A stretch of DNA of 64,000 nt from Phaseolus vulgaris (lineage: Eukaryota > Streptophyta > Magnoliopsida > Fabales > Fabaceae). The stretch spans positions 40,442,108 to 40,506,107 of the forward strand of contig NC_023758.2 in the NCBI RefSeq assembly GCF_000499845.2, in the 5' to 3' direction. Positions 1-11,001 of the stretch are shown here, one piece after another (position 1 is the stretch's first letter; each line of letters starts with the position of its first letter). A program made the position numbers and the translations under genes. A model generated the notes under the pieces. The model was not told where the DNA came from. It worked only from the letters and a program-made list of their open reading frames with translations, and made no database searches.

Positions 1-430
1 GCGATCCATGACGCGGCCCAAAAAAACCCTAAATTTTAAAAAAACCTAAAAACCCTAATTTGAGTCTCAGAAACCCTAATCCCAAAACGCAATCCTAATT
101 TGAAGAACCTGTGCCTCTGTCGTGCCGTTTGGCCGCCGTCCACGCTACCTGTCGTCGTCGCCGCCGTCCACGCTACGCGTCGTCGCCTTCGTCGATCGTG
201 CCTTCGTCATTTGCCTTCGCCATTTGGATCATTTAGTTATATTATATATCTGGACCATTTAGTTATGTTATATATTTGGACCATTTCATGAATTATGAGT
301 CTATTTTTAATTATCTTATGTATAGTAACTCGGATAGTAACTCTTCCGAGTCGAGTTACGATCCCCGAGTTACGATCTTTTTTTCCCTCTCCAATCCGTC
401 TACGAGTTACGATTTTAACAACATTGAACT
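1..430. other. Left edge: AAACCCTAA boxes, GC-rich patch and CGAGTTAC hairpin
   Basis: No gene is supported here. The first 85 bases carry three AAACCCTAA-like boxes. A GC-rich stretch (about 120-225) is rich in CGCCGTC-type triplets. A short tandem repeat with TCTGGACCATTTAGTTAT-like units lies at 245-285. At 325-373 the sequence GTAACTCGGATAGTAACTC is followed after a 9-base loop by its near-complement, with another CGAGTTACGA at about 407. This probably belongs to transposon DNA adjoining the LTR fragment that starts at 431, but I cannot name the family. Confidence 0.4.
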
Positions 431-1012
431 TAGCCACTCATGACAGCTCTTCCAATCTTCATTCTTGATCTGGATTGCATAAGAAGTGCTGATCTGAGTA
501 AGTTCTTCTCCAAGAATAGAGTTCTCCTTCTTCTCTCACTAACTTCTCTCTAAAGATCTCAGTTTTTTTTCCCACCGCTTGTTTTGAGTTTTCTTTCAAA
601 ATTTATATAATCAACTTTAGCTCAAGCTAGCCCGTTTTGGCTTAAGCTAGATCTTTCGGTGCATTTTTAGCTTGAGCTAGCGATTCTAGCCTGAGCTAGA
701 ATTGTACTGCACCTTTAATCAACTCTGGACAGTTTTAGCTTGAGCTAAATCCTCTAGCTTGAGCTAAATCTTCTTGTGATCCAATTAAGTTTTTACTTTC
801 TTTCTTTCAATGCCAACTTAATAATTCTTTCAATGCTTCATATTCATCTGCAATTTACACAAAAATTGAAATTAAATTTTTTCATTTGTTTCTTGGTTCA
901 AAATATATAATCAGATTCAATAATTATCAGATTAGAGTAATTTTCTTTCATTAAGTAACAATTAAGTTCCCAAGTGTTCAATTTTCTCAATCATAAAAAC
1001 TACACATTGACA
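431..1012 (-). repeat. LTR fragment, palindrome-rich family (inverted relative to the 46,990 copy)
   Basis: Read on the minus strand from 1012 (TGTCAATGTGTAG...), this matches the plus strand from 46,990 to about 47,580, with substitutions and small indels throughout. It includes the stretches around GAGAAAATTGAACACTT, the repeated TAGCTTGAGCTA-type palindromes, and the end near GGAAGAGCT.TCATGAGT.GCTAAG. Similarity stops at about 431, so only the first ~580 bp of a longer LTR survive. It has no coding sequence. The TG start at 1012 fits an LTR end; no target duplication can be checked because the other end is lost. Confidence 0.7.
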
Positions 1013-4000
1013 CTTATAAAAAAGTAACGCAAGAAATAGTCTTTTTGAAAGAAAATTACGCACATTTTATTCTTTGTAAAGAAAATATTTTTTTAAACAA
1101 GTTTTAAACATAGAGACAATAAGAATAAAATGCACAAGTATATTTATACTATTTTTCTTAATCATCAATTATATCTAAGTTTTGGAAAATTTTCTAAGTT
1201 TTTTTTATAATCGTAAATGAATAAATTAAGTTATTTGGAGTATTTGAGAGATACTCCAACCGTATAAAAAAAAATTACAGCTATATTTCACTAAGATCAA
1301 CATGAGGAAAAATCTTTTAACCAAAAAGTTATATCCTACCTAAATAAAAAATTCGGTTATTATATGACCAAAACTTTTAAGTGTACCAAATTAAGATCGC
1401 TAGTATATTGATTGTCTTTTAACACAATTTATCTTCAATCACTTTCTCGATTCAGTTTTATATTTGATGGTGTTTAGACAATGTATGAGATCTAAAACCC
1501 TGCTTCTATTGTAACAAAAGATTCCCTTTTTATGTGGAAAAGGCCCGTATCAATAATTCTGATTTTACGTATGGACAATTCCTCAAAATCTTGTTCATTC
1601 GCAACAAAATCTTTTCTTTTTGCGATGGTCAAAAAAAACATGTCTAGCAAAATGATTATAAATCATTGATTCATCTGGTATCTAATATATATATATATAT
1701 ATAGAATAGGTTTACCTATTTACTAGATTGAAAATGTTGAATTTTTGATGTTCAAGGAGATCTGCCATTTCTTGAAATAGATCTTCTGATTCAAAATCGT
1801 GGTGTAACGTGTATCTCCCCCTGTTCCGGTCATGGAATAGATGAAAGAAACCCCAAAATGGATTTTTGTTCACTCAAAATATGCAATGCGGCAGATTTTA
1901 CTTTACCAGATCTAAGTTTTGAGTTGGGCAAGTGCAAAAGTTTCCAACGGATCTGGTTTTGCATTCTTGAACACAATCTGATTTCTCTACATCCAAATTT
2001 CAACTACTTATAAGCCCAAATTTTATTGTCAGCTCTCTTCAACCTACATATAGAAAATTGACAAAAGTGATTATTTGGTTCACAGTACATTATTGTGACC
2101 ACCATTCAAGTAAAACATTTATTCCATACAAAACAAAAAAAAAAACCGAAGATAAAAAAAAAACAAAGATCCTATGAAAAGATTGTTAAGTCATTCTAAC
2201 CTTCAAGTTCTACTAATTATTAAATATTACAAGTATTGTTTTCAAACATTTTTTTTATCCAAGTATATTTTTTAACTTGCTTCTCCAAGCAATTTTCCAT
2301 TATTTTGTTCATAGTAGCCTCTTCATGCTTCGTTTAATTCCAACTATTATTTCTTTCATGGTAGATTCTCGAGAATTTATACTCATTTTCAAATATTATA
2401 TTCACAATAGCCTCTTAAGACTTTGTACCCATTCAGAACAAATTATAAGACAACTATTGAAACAAGCCTACTTAAATGAATGAAGATATTAAAACCAGTG
2501 TCAAGTCCAAGCTAGTTTTCTGATAAACACTTAGAAATTTACAACTAAGTACACAAAAGTTAGTGTTAACAGATAATGTGTTGTTCTTGGAAAAGCTTTG
2601 TGCTGAGATTTTTTTCCCCGTTGAAGTTTGGGCAAATAAATATATTACTTATATAAAGATTTTTAACTTTATGTCTTTATCATTATTAGATTCTCCTTAT
2701 TTATACAAAATATAATATAGAATCATTATTTCATCTTTATAAAATTTTCAGTGGAGGTTGTATCTATATTTCTCTCTCTCTCTCTCTCAAAAATTTATCA
2801 TATTATTAAAAATCCAATATAAAAATATATACATTTTTTTTCTAATATTAAATAATAATAATAAATTATAATTATATATATACAAAACAATTATATATAT
2901 GCACTTCATTTTCATTCTCAAACTCAATTTAAAAGTCAAATATTCCTTATATTTATATTCATATTTAGTTAATTCAAATATTTTCCATAAACATCAGAAT
3001 AAGTTTAAATCATATAAAAAATAAAAATGTATTTATTATCATTATAAATAAGATTATAATTATAAGAGGTATTCATAAGAGAAGATATATTTTATTTTCA
3101 TTACCTTGATAATAGCATTATGAATTATTTAACTTATAATATGACTAATCAGGATTTGATGATTCGTGAGACAAGGGAGGTCAACTCAACTTTTATTCAA
3201 ATATTATAAATTAAAATATAAAATAAAAGAGAGGAGGTTTTATTTTCTAATTAAATATTTATAATTTTTTTTTCTTTGTAGACATTTCAGATGATGTTGT
3301 TCTCCTAACTAGTCACATATCTCTCTCATAATAATCTCTCACAATAATCTCAAGTAACCTTTCTAAATTGATTTTTAATCATTTTGAATGAAATTATCAA
3401 TATTTATTTGAATGAAAATTCTATCATAATTTAAATTGTTTATTTTTTAATACACATCTCTTTCCATTCGCCTCTTTTATTCCTATTCAAAAAATGAGCA
3501 ATCATTAAAAAAGTACAAGTAGTTAAAAAAAGCTAATCATATTTAAAATATGATTGATGTCTCCAAAGATACTTATTTACTACAAACTTTAATTATATAA
3601 AAACAGTTACGGACATTGCACATGAATTATATATTTACACTATATTAAATTATGTAGAGATGGTAAAATTAAATAAGTATAAAATAAATAAAAAACATAT
3701 TTGTAATATCATGTTTCGTAAAATATAACCCACTAATTAAAAAAATACTAATAATATATGATTAAAACTATTAAATTAAGATAACTAAAATATATCTTTA
3801 AATATGAACTTTTTTTTAGAATGGAGGAGATGATAATGAGTTCTTAGAGATTTTGATTGTGGAATCCATGCACATGGCTACAGAAAGTTTATGTGTCTGT
3901 TATGAAAATGAATTCCCAATTGATTATTATTATTATTATTCTTATAGCCGACACATAAAAGAATATATTATGATGAAAGGGAATACACATATGGACACAA

Positions 4001-4250
4001 ACTCATTGTCACTTTCTGTATGACTATATTAACATCTTCATTTTCCTTCTTCTATAATAAGTTGTTTTATTACTATTATCACCAAGGTATTCCATTAATA
4101 TTATTAAATCATTTATGGACAAAATCATTTTTTACTTTCCTTTGCCACCAAATCAAATAAAATAAAGAAAATATATAACTACTACACATCTTTTTACATA
4201 ATTTCACAAGTGGAGAAACATGCAACTCAAAATAATGCAACATGAAAAAT
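1013..4250. other. Intergenic AT-rich DNA
   Basis: No gene is recognisable. It holds simple repeats (TA tract about 1686-1702, CT tract about 2771-2788) and poly-A/T runs. The 68-codon frame at 2277-2483 shows no family resemblance and has the composition of the surrounding non-coding DNA. Confidence 0.6.
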
Positions 4251-4372
4251 TGTTGGAGATTTCACATCGACTAAATATTAGAATATTTTATAGTATATAA
4301 GTAGGTGTAAACCTCACCTTATAAGTTGAATTTTATGAAGTTGAATTAGGCTTAAAGTTTACTTTTTAATAT
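4251..4372 (+). repeat. Small LTR-like repeat (copy 1), Copia/TRIM-like
   Basis: It begins TGTTGGAGATTTCACATCGA, runs through TATATAAGTAGGTG..AACCTCACCTTATAAG and GAATTAGGCTTAAAGT, and is followed by AATATCAGAGTC. The last resembles the initiator-methionine-tRNA primer-binding site of Copia elements (TGGTATCAGAGC). A diverged copy of equal length lies inverted at 21,474-21,595. Part of the same sequence recurs at about 4440-4520. This LTR type is very common in legumes. I see no internal coding region, so it is a solo LTR or a relic of a short element. Confidence 0.6.
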
Positions 4373-4582
4373 AATATCAGAGTCATTTCATCATAGATAC
4401 ATACAATATATAGTTCCATATACGAATTGTCAGTCTCGGCGTGAAGGAGTATAAGTGAGTACAAATTTCACCTTATAAGTTAATTTTAGCTTTATGAGAT
4501 TGAGTTAGACTATGAGATTAATTTTTTTGTGTATGTTGCATTCCTAACGTTTTCACCCGTTTATTTGAAATTTGGTAGATTA

Positions 4583-4867
4583 TGTTAGGTATGAAGCCAG
4601 GACCAATTAGGTTGGGCTGAGTAGACACCATGTTTTAGTGAGTGGGCTTAATCATTGTGTCCCTTTATTATCTCTATTTATCTCTATTTAAAGAGATCAT
4701 TGTACTTGTAATTGGTGTGCAACAGGATATAATATAAACCTAATAGTTGCTCGTGTGGATGTAGGTTGCAGTTGACGACCGAACCACGTTAAATCTTGTG
4801 TTGTTTATTTTTTTTGCAGTTGATTCGTGATTGTGTGTATTGCTTCCGCGTGCGTTTTTTCCCATCA
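4583..4867 (+). repeat. 5' LTR of the Copia element
   Basis: This 285-bp LTR opens TGTTAGGTATGAAGCC and closes CCCATCA. The left target duplication GATTA abuts it. It carries the usual AT-rich middle and a CTCTATTTAAAGAG stretch that could serve as TATA region. Confidence 0.92.
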
Positions 4868-4882
4868 AGTGGTATCAAGAGC
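4868..4882 (+). other. Primer-binding site of the Copia element
   Basis: AGTGGTATCAAGAGC directly follows the 5' LTR. It matches the initiator-Met-tRNA site of Copia elements (TGGTATCAGAGC) apart from one extra A, which may be a mutation. Confidence 0.8.
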
Positions 4883-4956
4883 TTGGTTCGTTTACACACC
4901 AGAGATCCGATCAGCAGAAATTAATCAACGAGACATGAAAATTACGGCTGCAGTAG

Positions 4957-5086
4957 CGTCCCAAAGCTAGGGTTTCGCAGAGGCGGCAAGAACATCCCAA
5001 AGCTAAGGTTTTGCAAGGGTTGCAGCGGCATCCCAAAGCTAGGGTTTCGCAGAGGCGGCAACGACATCCAAAGTTAGGGTTGCATG
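4957..5086 (+). repeat. Short tandem repeat in the Copia leader
   Basis: Four imperfect units of about 36 bases, each built on CATCCCAAAGCTAGGGTTT-like sequence followed by a GGCGGCAA-like end. They lie in the untranslated leader between the primer-binding site and gag. Open frames on both strands here are by-products of the GC-rich composition and are not annotated. Confidence 0.6.
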
Positions 5087-5357
5087 TGTGTTCTGTAGGT
5101 GTGCTGGTCTGAGACGGCACGAAGTGCAGTGTGACAGCGGTGACCAACAACGGTGGTGGTGCGGAGCGCGAACAGCGGTGGTGCGCGTCCTGGCAGCTGC
5201 GGTCCAGTGCGGCGGAGCGCCAGTGCAGTGGGGACTGCGACCAGGTCTGTTGGTGAGTGATTTTGGGTGGTGCAATTTTTGTGGTTTTGATTTTTAAAAA
5301 AAAGGATTGCCAAGATCTGAAATTAGTTGTACCGAGTATCTCGTTTAGTCATTTGAG

Positions 5358-5840
5358 ATGGCAGAAGAAGGAAAGTTCCGAATTGAAAATTCGATGGTAC
5401 AAATTTCAGTTGGTGGAAAATGCAAATTGAGGATTTGCGATTTCAGTTACTGAGCACATCAATAAAACGAATTCGATCTTAGCTAGACTTATGTCAGTGG
5501 GCATTAAGTTCAATGATGAAGTTCAAACTTTACTACTGTTATTATCTTTGCCTGACAGTTGGTCCGGAATGGTTACAGTAGTTACCAGTTTAGCGGGATC
5601 CGATGGATTCACTTTTGAGAAAATTCGTGATCTCATTCTTGGCGAGAATGTCGAATAAGGAGTTTTGGGGAATTATCTAGTGAATCTCTATATGTCATTA
5701 GAGGTAAGAAAAATATCAGAGATAGTGGGAGCAAGAACAAAAGAAGGAGTCAGTCGAAGACTCGAGATTGCTCAAGTGTAACATGTTGAAACTGCAAGGA
5801 GGTGGGGCATTTCAGGAATCAATGCCCAAATGATAAATAA
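5358..5840 (+). pseudogene. Copia gag (broken)
   Basis: The frame starts at ATG 5358 (AEEGKFRIE) and soon needs a one-base shift, after which typical Copia gag sequence follows (FDGTNFSWWK, then QIEDL). Around 5435-5640 is the UBN2-type gag segment, with SILARLMSVG and LLLLSLPDSW in reading order, and a stop near 5656. A CCHC zinc knuckle lies at 5784-5825, with Cys-X2-Cys-X4-His-X4-Cys spacing and GHFRNQC visible; the residue after the first Cys is a TGA stop. Gag coats the RNA and forms the particle. Here it is clearly non-functional: at least one frameshift and several stops. Confidence 0.85.
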
Positions 5841-6197
5841 GTCAACATTGCAGAAGACTTCGCGGACGAGGACATTTTAGTCTGTTGCGCAGATAGTAGT
5901 GTGGATTCCTGGGTCATGGATTCTGAAGCATTGCAGAATCTAGTTATTGGAGACTTTGGAAAGGTAAGACTAGCAGACAACAGAACTCTTGATGTTACGA
6001 GCATGGGTGACATAGCGTTGAAGACACCAGTTGGTTTATGGACTTTGAAGGATGTCAGAGTTGTTCCAAGCTTGAGGAAAAGTTTGATTTCTGTTAGGCA
6101 ATTGGACGAACAAGGACATGAAGTGAAGTTCGGAAATCAGCAGTGGAAGGTCGTCAAGGGAAATCTTGTCATGGCCTGCGGAAGAAAGAGAGGTTAG
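5841..6197 (+). pseudogene. Copia protease region remnant
   Basis: This continues the gag-pol frame (DILVCCADSSVDSWVMDSEA). In Copia proteases the catalytic motif is DSGAS; here it reads DSEA and is followed directly by LQNLVIGDFGKVRLADN, so about 20 residues around the active site are missing. The rest (LKDVRVVPSLRKSLISVRQLD) is the normal lead-in to the integrase zinc region, but the frame ends soon after. The whole integrase-RT-RNase H part is absent, and 6200-6680 holds only unassignable remnants. Confidence 0.82.
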
Positions 6198-6688
6198 TTG
6201 TATATGGTCGGATTACCATGTCTGAGGGAGTGACCATCCCAGTTCAGAAGATAAACAAAGTCTGGTTCACAGAATCTCGTGGGTAGAAGAGGGTTGTCTT
6301 TACAAGAGAGAAACCCAGAGCCACAGGTCAGATTCAAGATGAACGAGCAAGGAAAGGTTTAGGTAGACCAGTCAGAGGTACTTGTGGCAGTGGGAGCACG
6401 GGTTCTGCTTCAGCTGAGGTTCCTAGATGACAGTGGGTTAGGAGAACCAGTATTCCAGCGGTTGAAACTTCTCCAGAAAATTTCTTGTTGAATATGGAGA
6501 GTGTTTGTTCTCAGGTTGTTTCAGGATCCGGCAGTTCCTGTAAGTGGGAGTCGGTAGGAACAGAGAACGGGTCAGTGATTGACGTGTTGAAACTCAGGGG
6601 AGTTTTAACGAAGTCTTCAAAATGATTAAGAAGGCGGGTGGCAACTAGAGGTGGAACATTGAGTTCCGTCGACAGATTACAGAAGTAC

Positions 6689-6890
6689 ATGTACACAGTT
6701 GAAGCGCAGGTAAACATTGTTCCGTGACTTCAAGTGGGAGATTGTTGGGTATGAAGTCAAGACCAATTGGGTTGGGCTAATAAGACACCATGTACACAAT
6801 TGAAGCGCAGGTGAACATTGTTCCGTGACTTCTAGTGGGAGATTGTTGGGTATGAAGCCAGAACCAATTGGGTTGGGCTGAGTAGACACC
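6689..6890 (+). repeat. 101-bp tandem duplication across the polypurine tract/LTR border
   Basis: Unit 1 (6689-6789) and unit 2 (6790-6890) are two near-identical 101-bp copies. Each contains the last ~54 bases of the internal region, the purine tract AGTGGGAGA, and the first 47 bases of the LTR (TGTTGGGTATG...GACACC). The 3' LTR therefore has a false partial LTR start (6743) ahead of its true start (6844). The unit border falls on a CATGT shared by the LTR and the internal sequence. Confidence 0.9.
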
Positions 6891-7126
6891 ATGTTTTAGT
6901 GAGTGGGCTTAATCATTGTGTCCCTTTATTATCTCTATTTATCTCTATTTGAAGAGATCATTGTACTTGTAATTGGTGTGCAACAGGATATAATGTAAAC
7001 CTAATAGTTGCCCGTGTGAATTTAGGTTGCAGTTGGCGACCGAACCACGTTAAATCTTGTGTTATTTATTTTTCTGCAGTTGATTCGTGATTGTGTGTAT
7101 TGCTTCCGCGTGCGTTTTTACTATCA
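6844..7126 (+). repeat. 3' LTR of the Copia element
   Basis: A 283-bp LTR, TGTTGGGTATG to ACTATCA, about 95% identical by eye to the 5' LTR. It is preceded by the purine tract AGTGGGAGAT and followed by the right target duplication GATTA (7127-7131). Confidence 0.92.
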
Positions 7127-7131
7127 GATTA

Positions 7132-8153
7132 TGTCATATTTACATATAATATTTTAAGTAATTTTTTCTTTGATAATATATTAATGAAAATTTTGTCTTT
7201 CAAAATACATACAAGGAATTGTGCTTTGTATGATGAAATAAGTGTATGAAATAAATTATAAATGATAATTAAAATTTATGTGTTTAAATCTTTAATTCAT
7301 TTAAAGTTATAGGTAGGACTTTTAGTAAAGGGTGAAGATAAAATTTAGATGTTGATAAAGTAAATAAATGGGTTTTAAAGTGGGTTAAAGATAGACTTCG
7401 TTTTAATTAGAATAAAAGAATAGGAGAGTGCTGTTTTAACAAGACATTAGAGTGTGATTAGCGAAAATGAACATGTTTTTTTCTCTCTAAAGATAGTCAC
7501 TGACTTTTATTATTAATTCTCGAAACTCACGTGTTTGCTATTTCAACTCCTTCGTCTCCCTTTTTTTTCATGCTTCATCTTAATAACATGGCTACAAAAT
7601 GAATACAGACTTCTAAAGTTGAGCTTTCTTTAGTAAGTTGTTTTCTTTTTTTTCTTTTTTCTGAAGAAAGACTTTTGGTAAATTTCTAATTGTTGTAAGG
7701 TGTTTTGTTAGATAATGTGTTTCATATAATTTTCTAGAATTTTTGTTAATATATTTAGTTTTTCTGTTTTAAGTTATTAGACTTTTTTTTTTCCAACTTT
7801 CCTTTTCTATTTTAGTTAGGTCTTAGTGTTTTTTTTTTATATATATACACCATGTATTTTATTATCTAATACACAAGTGAATAAGAGTTTCTTTTGTATT
7901 TTCTTTTTTATGTTTTTTTCTCTTTTACGCTTGAGTCATTGTCTCTTTTTCATTTGTAATTAGGGTTCATCAGAACCTTCATTTCTCCATTGTGATTAGG
8001 TGCGCTTCATTGAAACACCACATTAGACAAATATTCATCTTCATTGATTGTAATATAGCGTTTCTCTCTGATCTTTATTTTTTTCTTTGCTGTTCTTGGT
8101 ATTTTTTCTGTTCTCTTTCAAAATCTTGATTGAGTTTCAAAATCTCTTAGGCA
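7132..8153. other. Intergenic; possible LTR-derived T-rich stretch
   Basis: No gene is seen. From about 7830 to 8150 the T-rich sequence with ACACCATGTATTTTATTATCTAATACAC and TTTTGTATTTTC resembles the R/U5 part of a plant LTR. That would fit the gag fragment immediately after it, but I cannot define LTR ends or a primer-binding site. Confidence 0.4.
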
Positions 8154-8468
8154 ATGTCTAATGAAAACCCTAGTCTTCATAATCTTAACAGTAGTCGCAC
8201 TATTACATGCAATTTATGTGGTAAATACGGTCATACTGAGGTTGTTTGTTTTCGCAATGTGTGTTTTCCTTCTGGTGATGTTAAAACCTCAAAGTTTTTT
8301 TCTATTAGAAAAGTCTGCACTTTTTGTAATCGTCTTGGTTACAGTGTCGACACCTGTAAGCATGGGTTCCCTCCTTACTACAAATTCACCAATATGACAT
8401 CTCAAACCAATAATATGATTACTACCGACACTTTTTCTGAGTTTTTTTTTTTAAAGAACAATATATAA
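8154..8468 (+). pseudogene. Retrotransposon gag zinc-knuckle fragment
   Basis: A 104-codon frame (MSNENPSLHN start) with two CCHC-like knuckles. The first, CNLCGKYGHTEVVC, has perfect CX2CX4HX4C spacing. The second, CTFCNRLGYSVDTC, has Tyr where His should bind zinc. It is followed by KHGFPPYYKF, a signature found right after the knuckles in many plant Copia gag proteins. There is no gag core before it and no protease after it, and the frame runs into a T-tract (FFFLKNNI). I read it as a decayed Copia fragment; a host zinc-knuckle protein is much less likely because nothing else is conserved. Confidence 0.65.
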
Positions 8469-10720
8469 AGGGAATTCAACGGTCTTTGTATGACCTTTGT
8501 AAAGGGGATTCCCATCATGACCGTTTTTTGGTGTACATAATTTTTGTCCGGTTTTACCCTTATTTAATATATCTGATTTTATTAGTACAATAGAGTATTT
8601 TGTCATTTCATATGAATTACTTAAAATTAAAATAAAATTATTTTTTAATTTTTTAAATTAATATTAATGTACAATTTTTATACGCAAACTAACTCCTCCA
8701 CTCTTCCTTTAATTCCTTATTTTAAGGTAACAACAAGAAGAAAGAGAGAGCATACTCTCATCCATTTCCACATCAAATATCATATATCAAATAAAATAAC
8801 CTTCACTTTCAATCACTCTCTTCACTCCATTAAAGCAACTATATTATTTGATAAAGTCATTATTTTTTTGTATTTATAATCAAGTCAATCATAACCTCAA
8901 CGTGAACACCATCACACTCAAAACTGTCAATGGAAGAAAAAAAAAAACTTGAAGAATAAGAGAAACTTAAACTAGAGAAAAAGAAAAAAAAAGATTGTTT
9001 AATTAATTCATCATTTTTATTTTAAATGTTAATTTTTGTTTTTCAATTTTGACTCATCCTAAATTAGTTATGTATGTATGTTAAATTTCTATCATTATGA
9101 AAGTTGAGTAAAAGAGAAAAATGTGGATACACAAGCGCAACAACGCCTGTGTTTCTGTTAGTATATATATAAAATAATGAGTTAACTATTATTTTATTTT
9201 GTTCAAGTATATATTAAATTTATTTACGTTTTTATACAAAAACTTAGTTGATTACTTTTAACATATCTCCATTTTTATTATAATGTTTTGTCTACAAAAT
9301 TTAAACATGACATGCTATTTAATAAATATAAATTAAACTTCACTTAGATTAACACATTTCAAGTTCAATTTTTTGAATTATTTATGGTTTGTTTAATTAA
9401 TTTTTTTATTGAAAACAAATATTATAATAATTGAAATAAATAATGTAGTATCCAATGATTAGCAAGCATGAAGATTGTTTTTAAAGTATTGAGAGTGAAA
9501 ATGAAAAACAAATTATTAATAAACTCATTTTTGATAGTTTCTGAAAAATTACATTAAGTTAGTAAAATAAGTTTATTTGTTAGATATACTCCTATTTTAG
9601 TTAAACAATTTTATAACCCGAATAAATAAAATAAATGAGATGAAAAGGCTGATGAAATACACTTTATATTATTTTCCTAGAGAGGTTACATTTCTTTTAT
9701 TGAACTTTTGCACCAGTTGGACCTGTGGTTCATGGGATCCAACAACATGATTTCATTTATGGGTTAATTTTTATGGATTATCTATATTTGTTTGATGATT
9801 GCATAGTTTTGATGATTTTTAAAGATTTCAGTATATGTAATAGGTGATTTCAAGCTTTTTTTAAAGATAATATTTTAAAATTAATAATGATATTTATTTG
9901 TTCAAGTGAAAATTAATTTATTTCAATATTCAGTGAACTTTTTTAATCATGATTGTTTGTCTTAAAAGGAGATATATTGATTAGGTTAAAAAAATTCTCA
10001 TTGATAATGCATTAATTATACATATACTTCATTTAAACATTTTATATTTGGAAGTTATTAATACATATACTTCTATTTTATTCTTATTAATATTCATATT
10101 TCATAATACCTATATTTGTTGATTCGGTGCCACGTTAATAATTAAAATTTTATTTTGATCCATTAGAATGGACTTGATGAATAGTGATAAAAACTACAAG
10201 GCTTTTTCTTCATACACTTCTATAATTTTTAACTGCACCATATAATTTTTAAAATAATTATTTTATCTTTAGTAAATGTGAATTTTGGATTATCTGTTTT
10301 AAAAATATTTTAAAATAATTTTTTAAACACAAATTTTGGTATAAATAAAATTTTGAAAACAGATTTTCAGAACAATTTTTTTTAATATATAAAATACATT
10401 TCAAAACAATTTTTTTAAAAGATAATTTTTGGAATAAGCTTTCCAAAACATATAAATGATGTGTTCCAAAACAAAATTTCCAAAACTAACTTTCTAAAAT
10501 AGTAAAATATATATTATATCTTTTAGAATAACTTTTCTAGAGCAACTTTCTCTCCCTTCTTCTTTTTCCTCTCAATAAATGCAGCGACGATGGAGAACAA
10601 ATGTGTATGTAATAGATAGCGGTGTAGCGGTGATGGAAGTGATGACCATAGGGAAAGTGCGGTGACAGCAGCAGTGTGATGCGGCAGAGGAGGTTAGTAA
10701 TTATGGGGATTCAGAAAGCA
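8469..10720. other. Intergenic AT-rich DNA
   Basis: No gene recognised. Open frames at 8667-8879 (+) and 10,258-10,446 (-) are low-complexity. The stretch 10,230-10,530 repeats TTTTAAAACAATTTTT- and CCAAAACA-like words, suggesting local short duplication. Confidence 0.55.
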
Positions 10721-10729
10721 AAATGTTAA

Positions 10730-10992
10730 GGCAATTTCTTCCTGCACCTCTACATTTTACTTCCTTCTTCAAAAATACTGAAATTATTCTTTACAGTTAT
10801 AGATATTTCCAGAATAGTAGTTCCCTAAGTAAAAGATATTTTCGAAATAAAAATTATGAAAGACAAAAAAATCATTCTAAAACACTTTTTTCTGGAACAC
10901 ACTTTTTTATTATTTTCGGATTGATAAAACAGTCTTCTTTGAAAATTATGCGGTGCAGGAAGAAATTTGTAGAGGTGCAGGAAGAAGTTGCC
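10730..10992. mobile_element. Mutator-type MITE (263 bp)
   Basis: Terminal inverted repeats of 25 bases (10,730-10,754 and 10,968-10,992) match at 24 of 25 positions; the left one begins GGCAATTTCTTCCTGCACCT. The element is flanked by an exact 9-bp direct repeat AAATGTTAA (10,721-10,729 and 10,993-11,001). Nine-base duplications are the hallmark of Mutator-like elements. It has no coding capacity. A partial internal repeat of the TIR (GGTGCAGGAAGAAATTTGTAGA) sits just inside the right end. The frames that cross it on both strands are by-products. Confidence 0.9.
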
Positions 10993-11001
10993 AAATGTTA
11001 A

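Larger units (their letters stand above)
4583..7126 (+). mobile_element. Internally deleted Copia-type LTR retrotransposon
   Basis: The element has two LTRs (4583-4867 and 6844-7126) that begin TGTTRGGTATGAAG and end TCA. It is bounded by an exact 5-bp target duplication GATTA at 4578-4582 and 7127-7131. A primer-binding site follows the 5' LTR and a purine-rich tract precedes the 3' LTR. Between them are a broken gag, a protease remnant, and no recognisable integrase, reverse transcriptase or RNase H. At 2.54 kb it is about half the length of a complete Copia element and cannot move by itself. By eye the LTRs differ at about a dozen positions out of 283, so the insertion is moderately old. 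Confidence 0.93.

Noticed and set aside
4911..5313. Overlapping frames on both strands at 4911-5313
   Set aside because: Products of a GC-rich, tandemly repeated Copia leader; no codon bias or family match.
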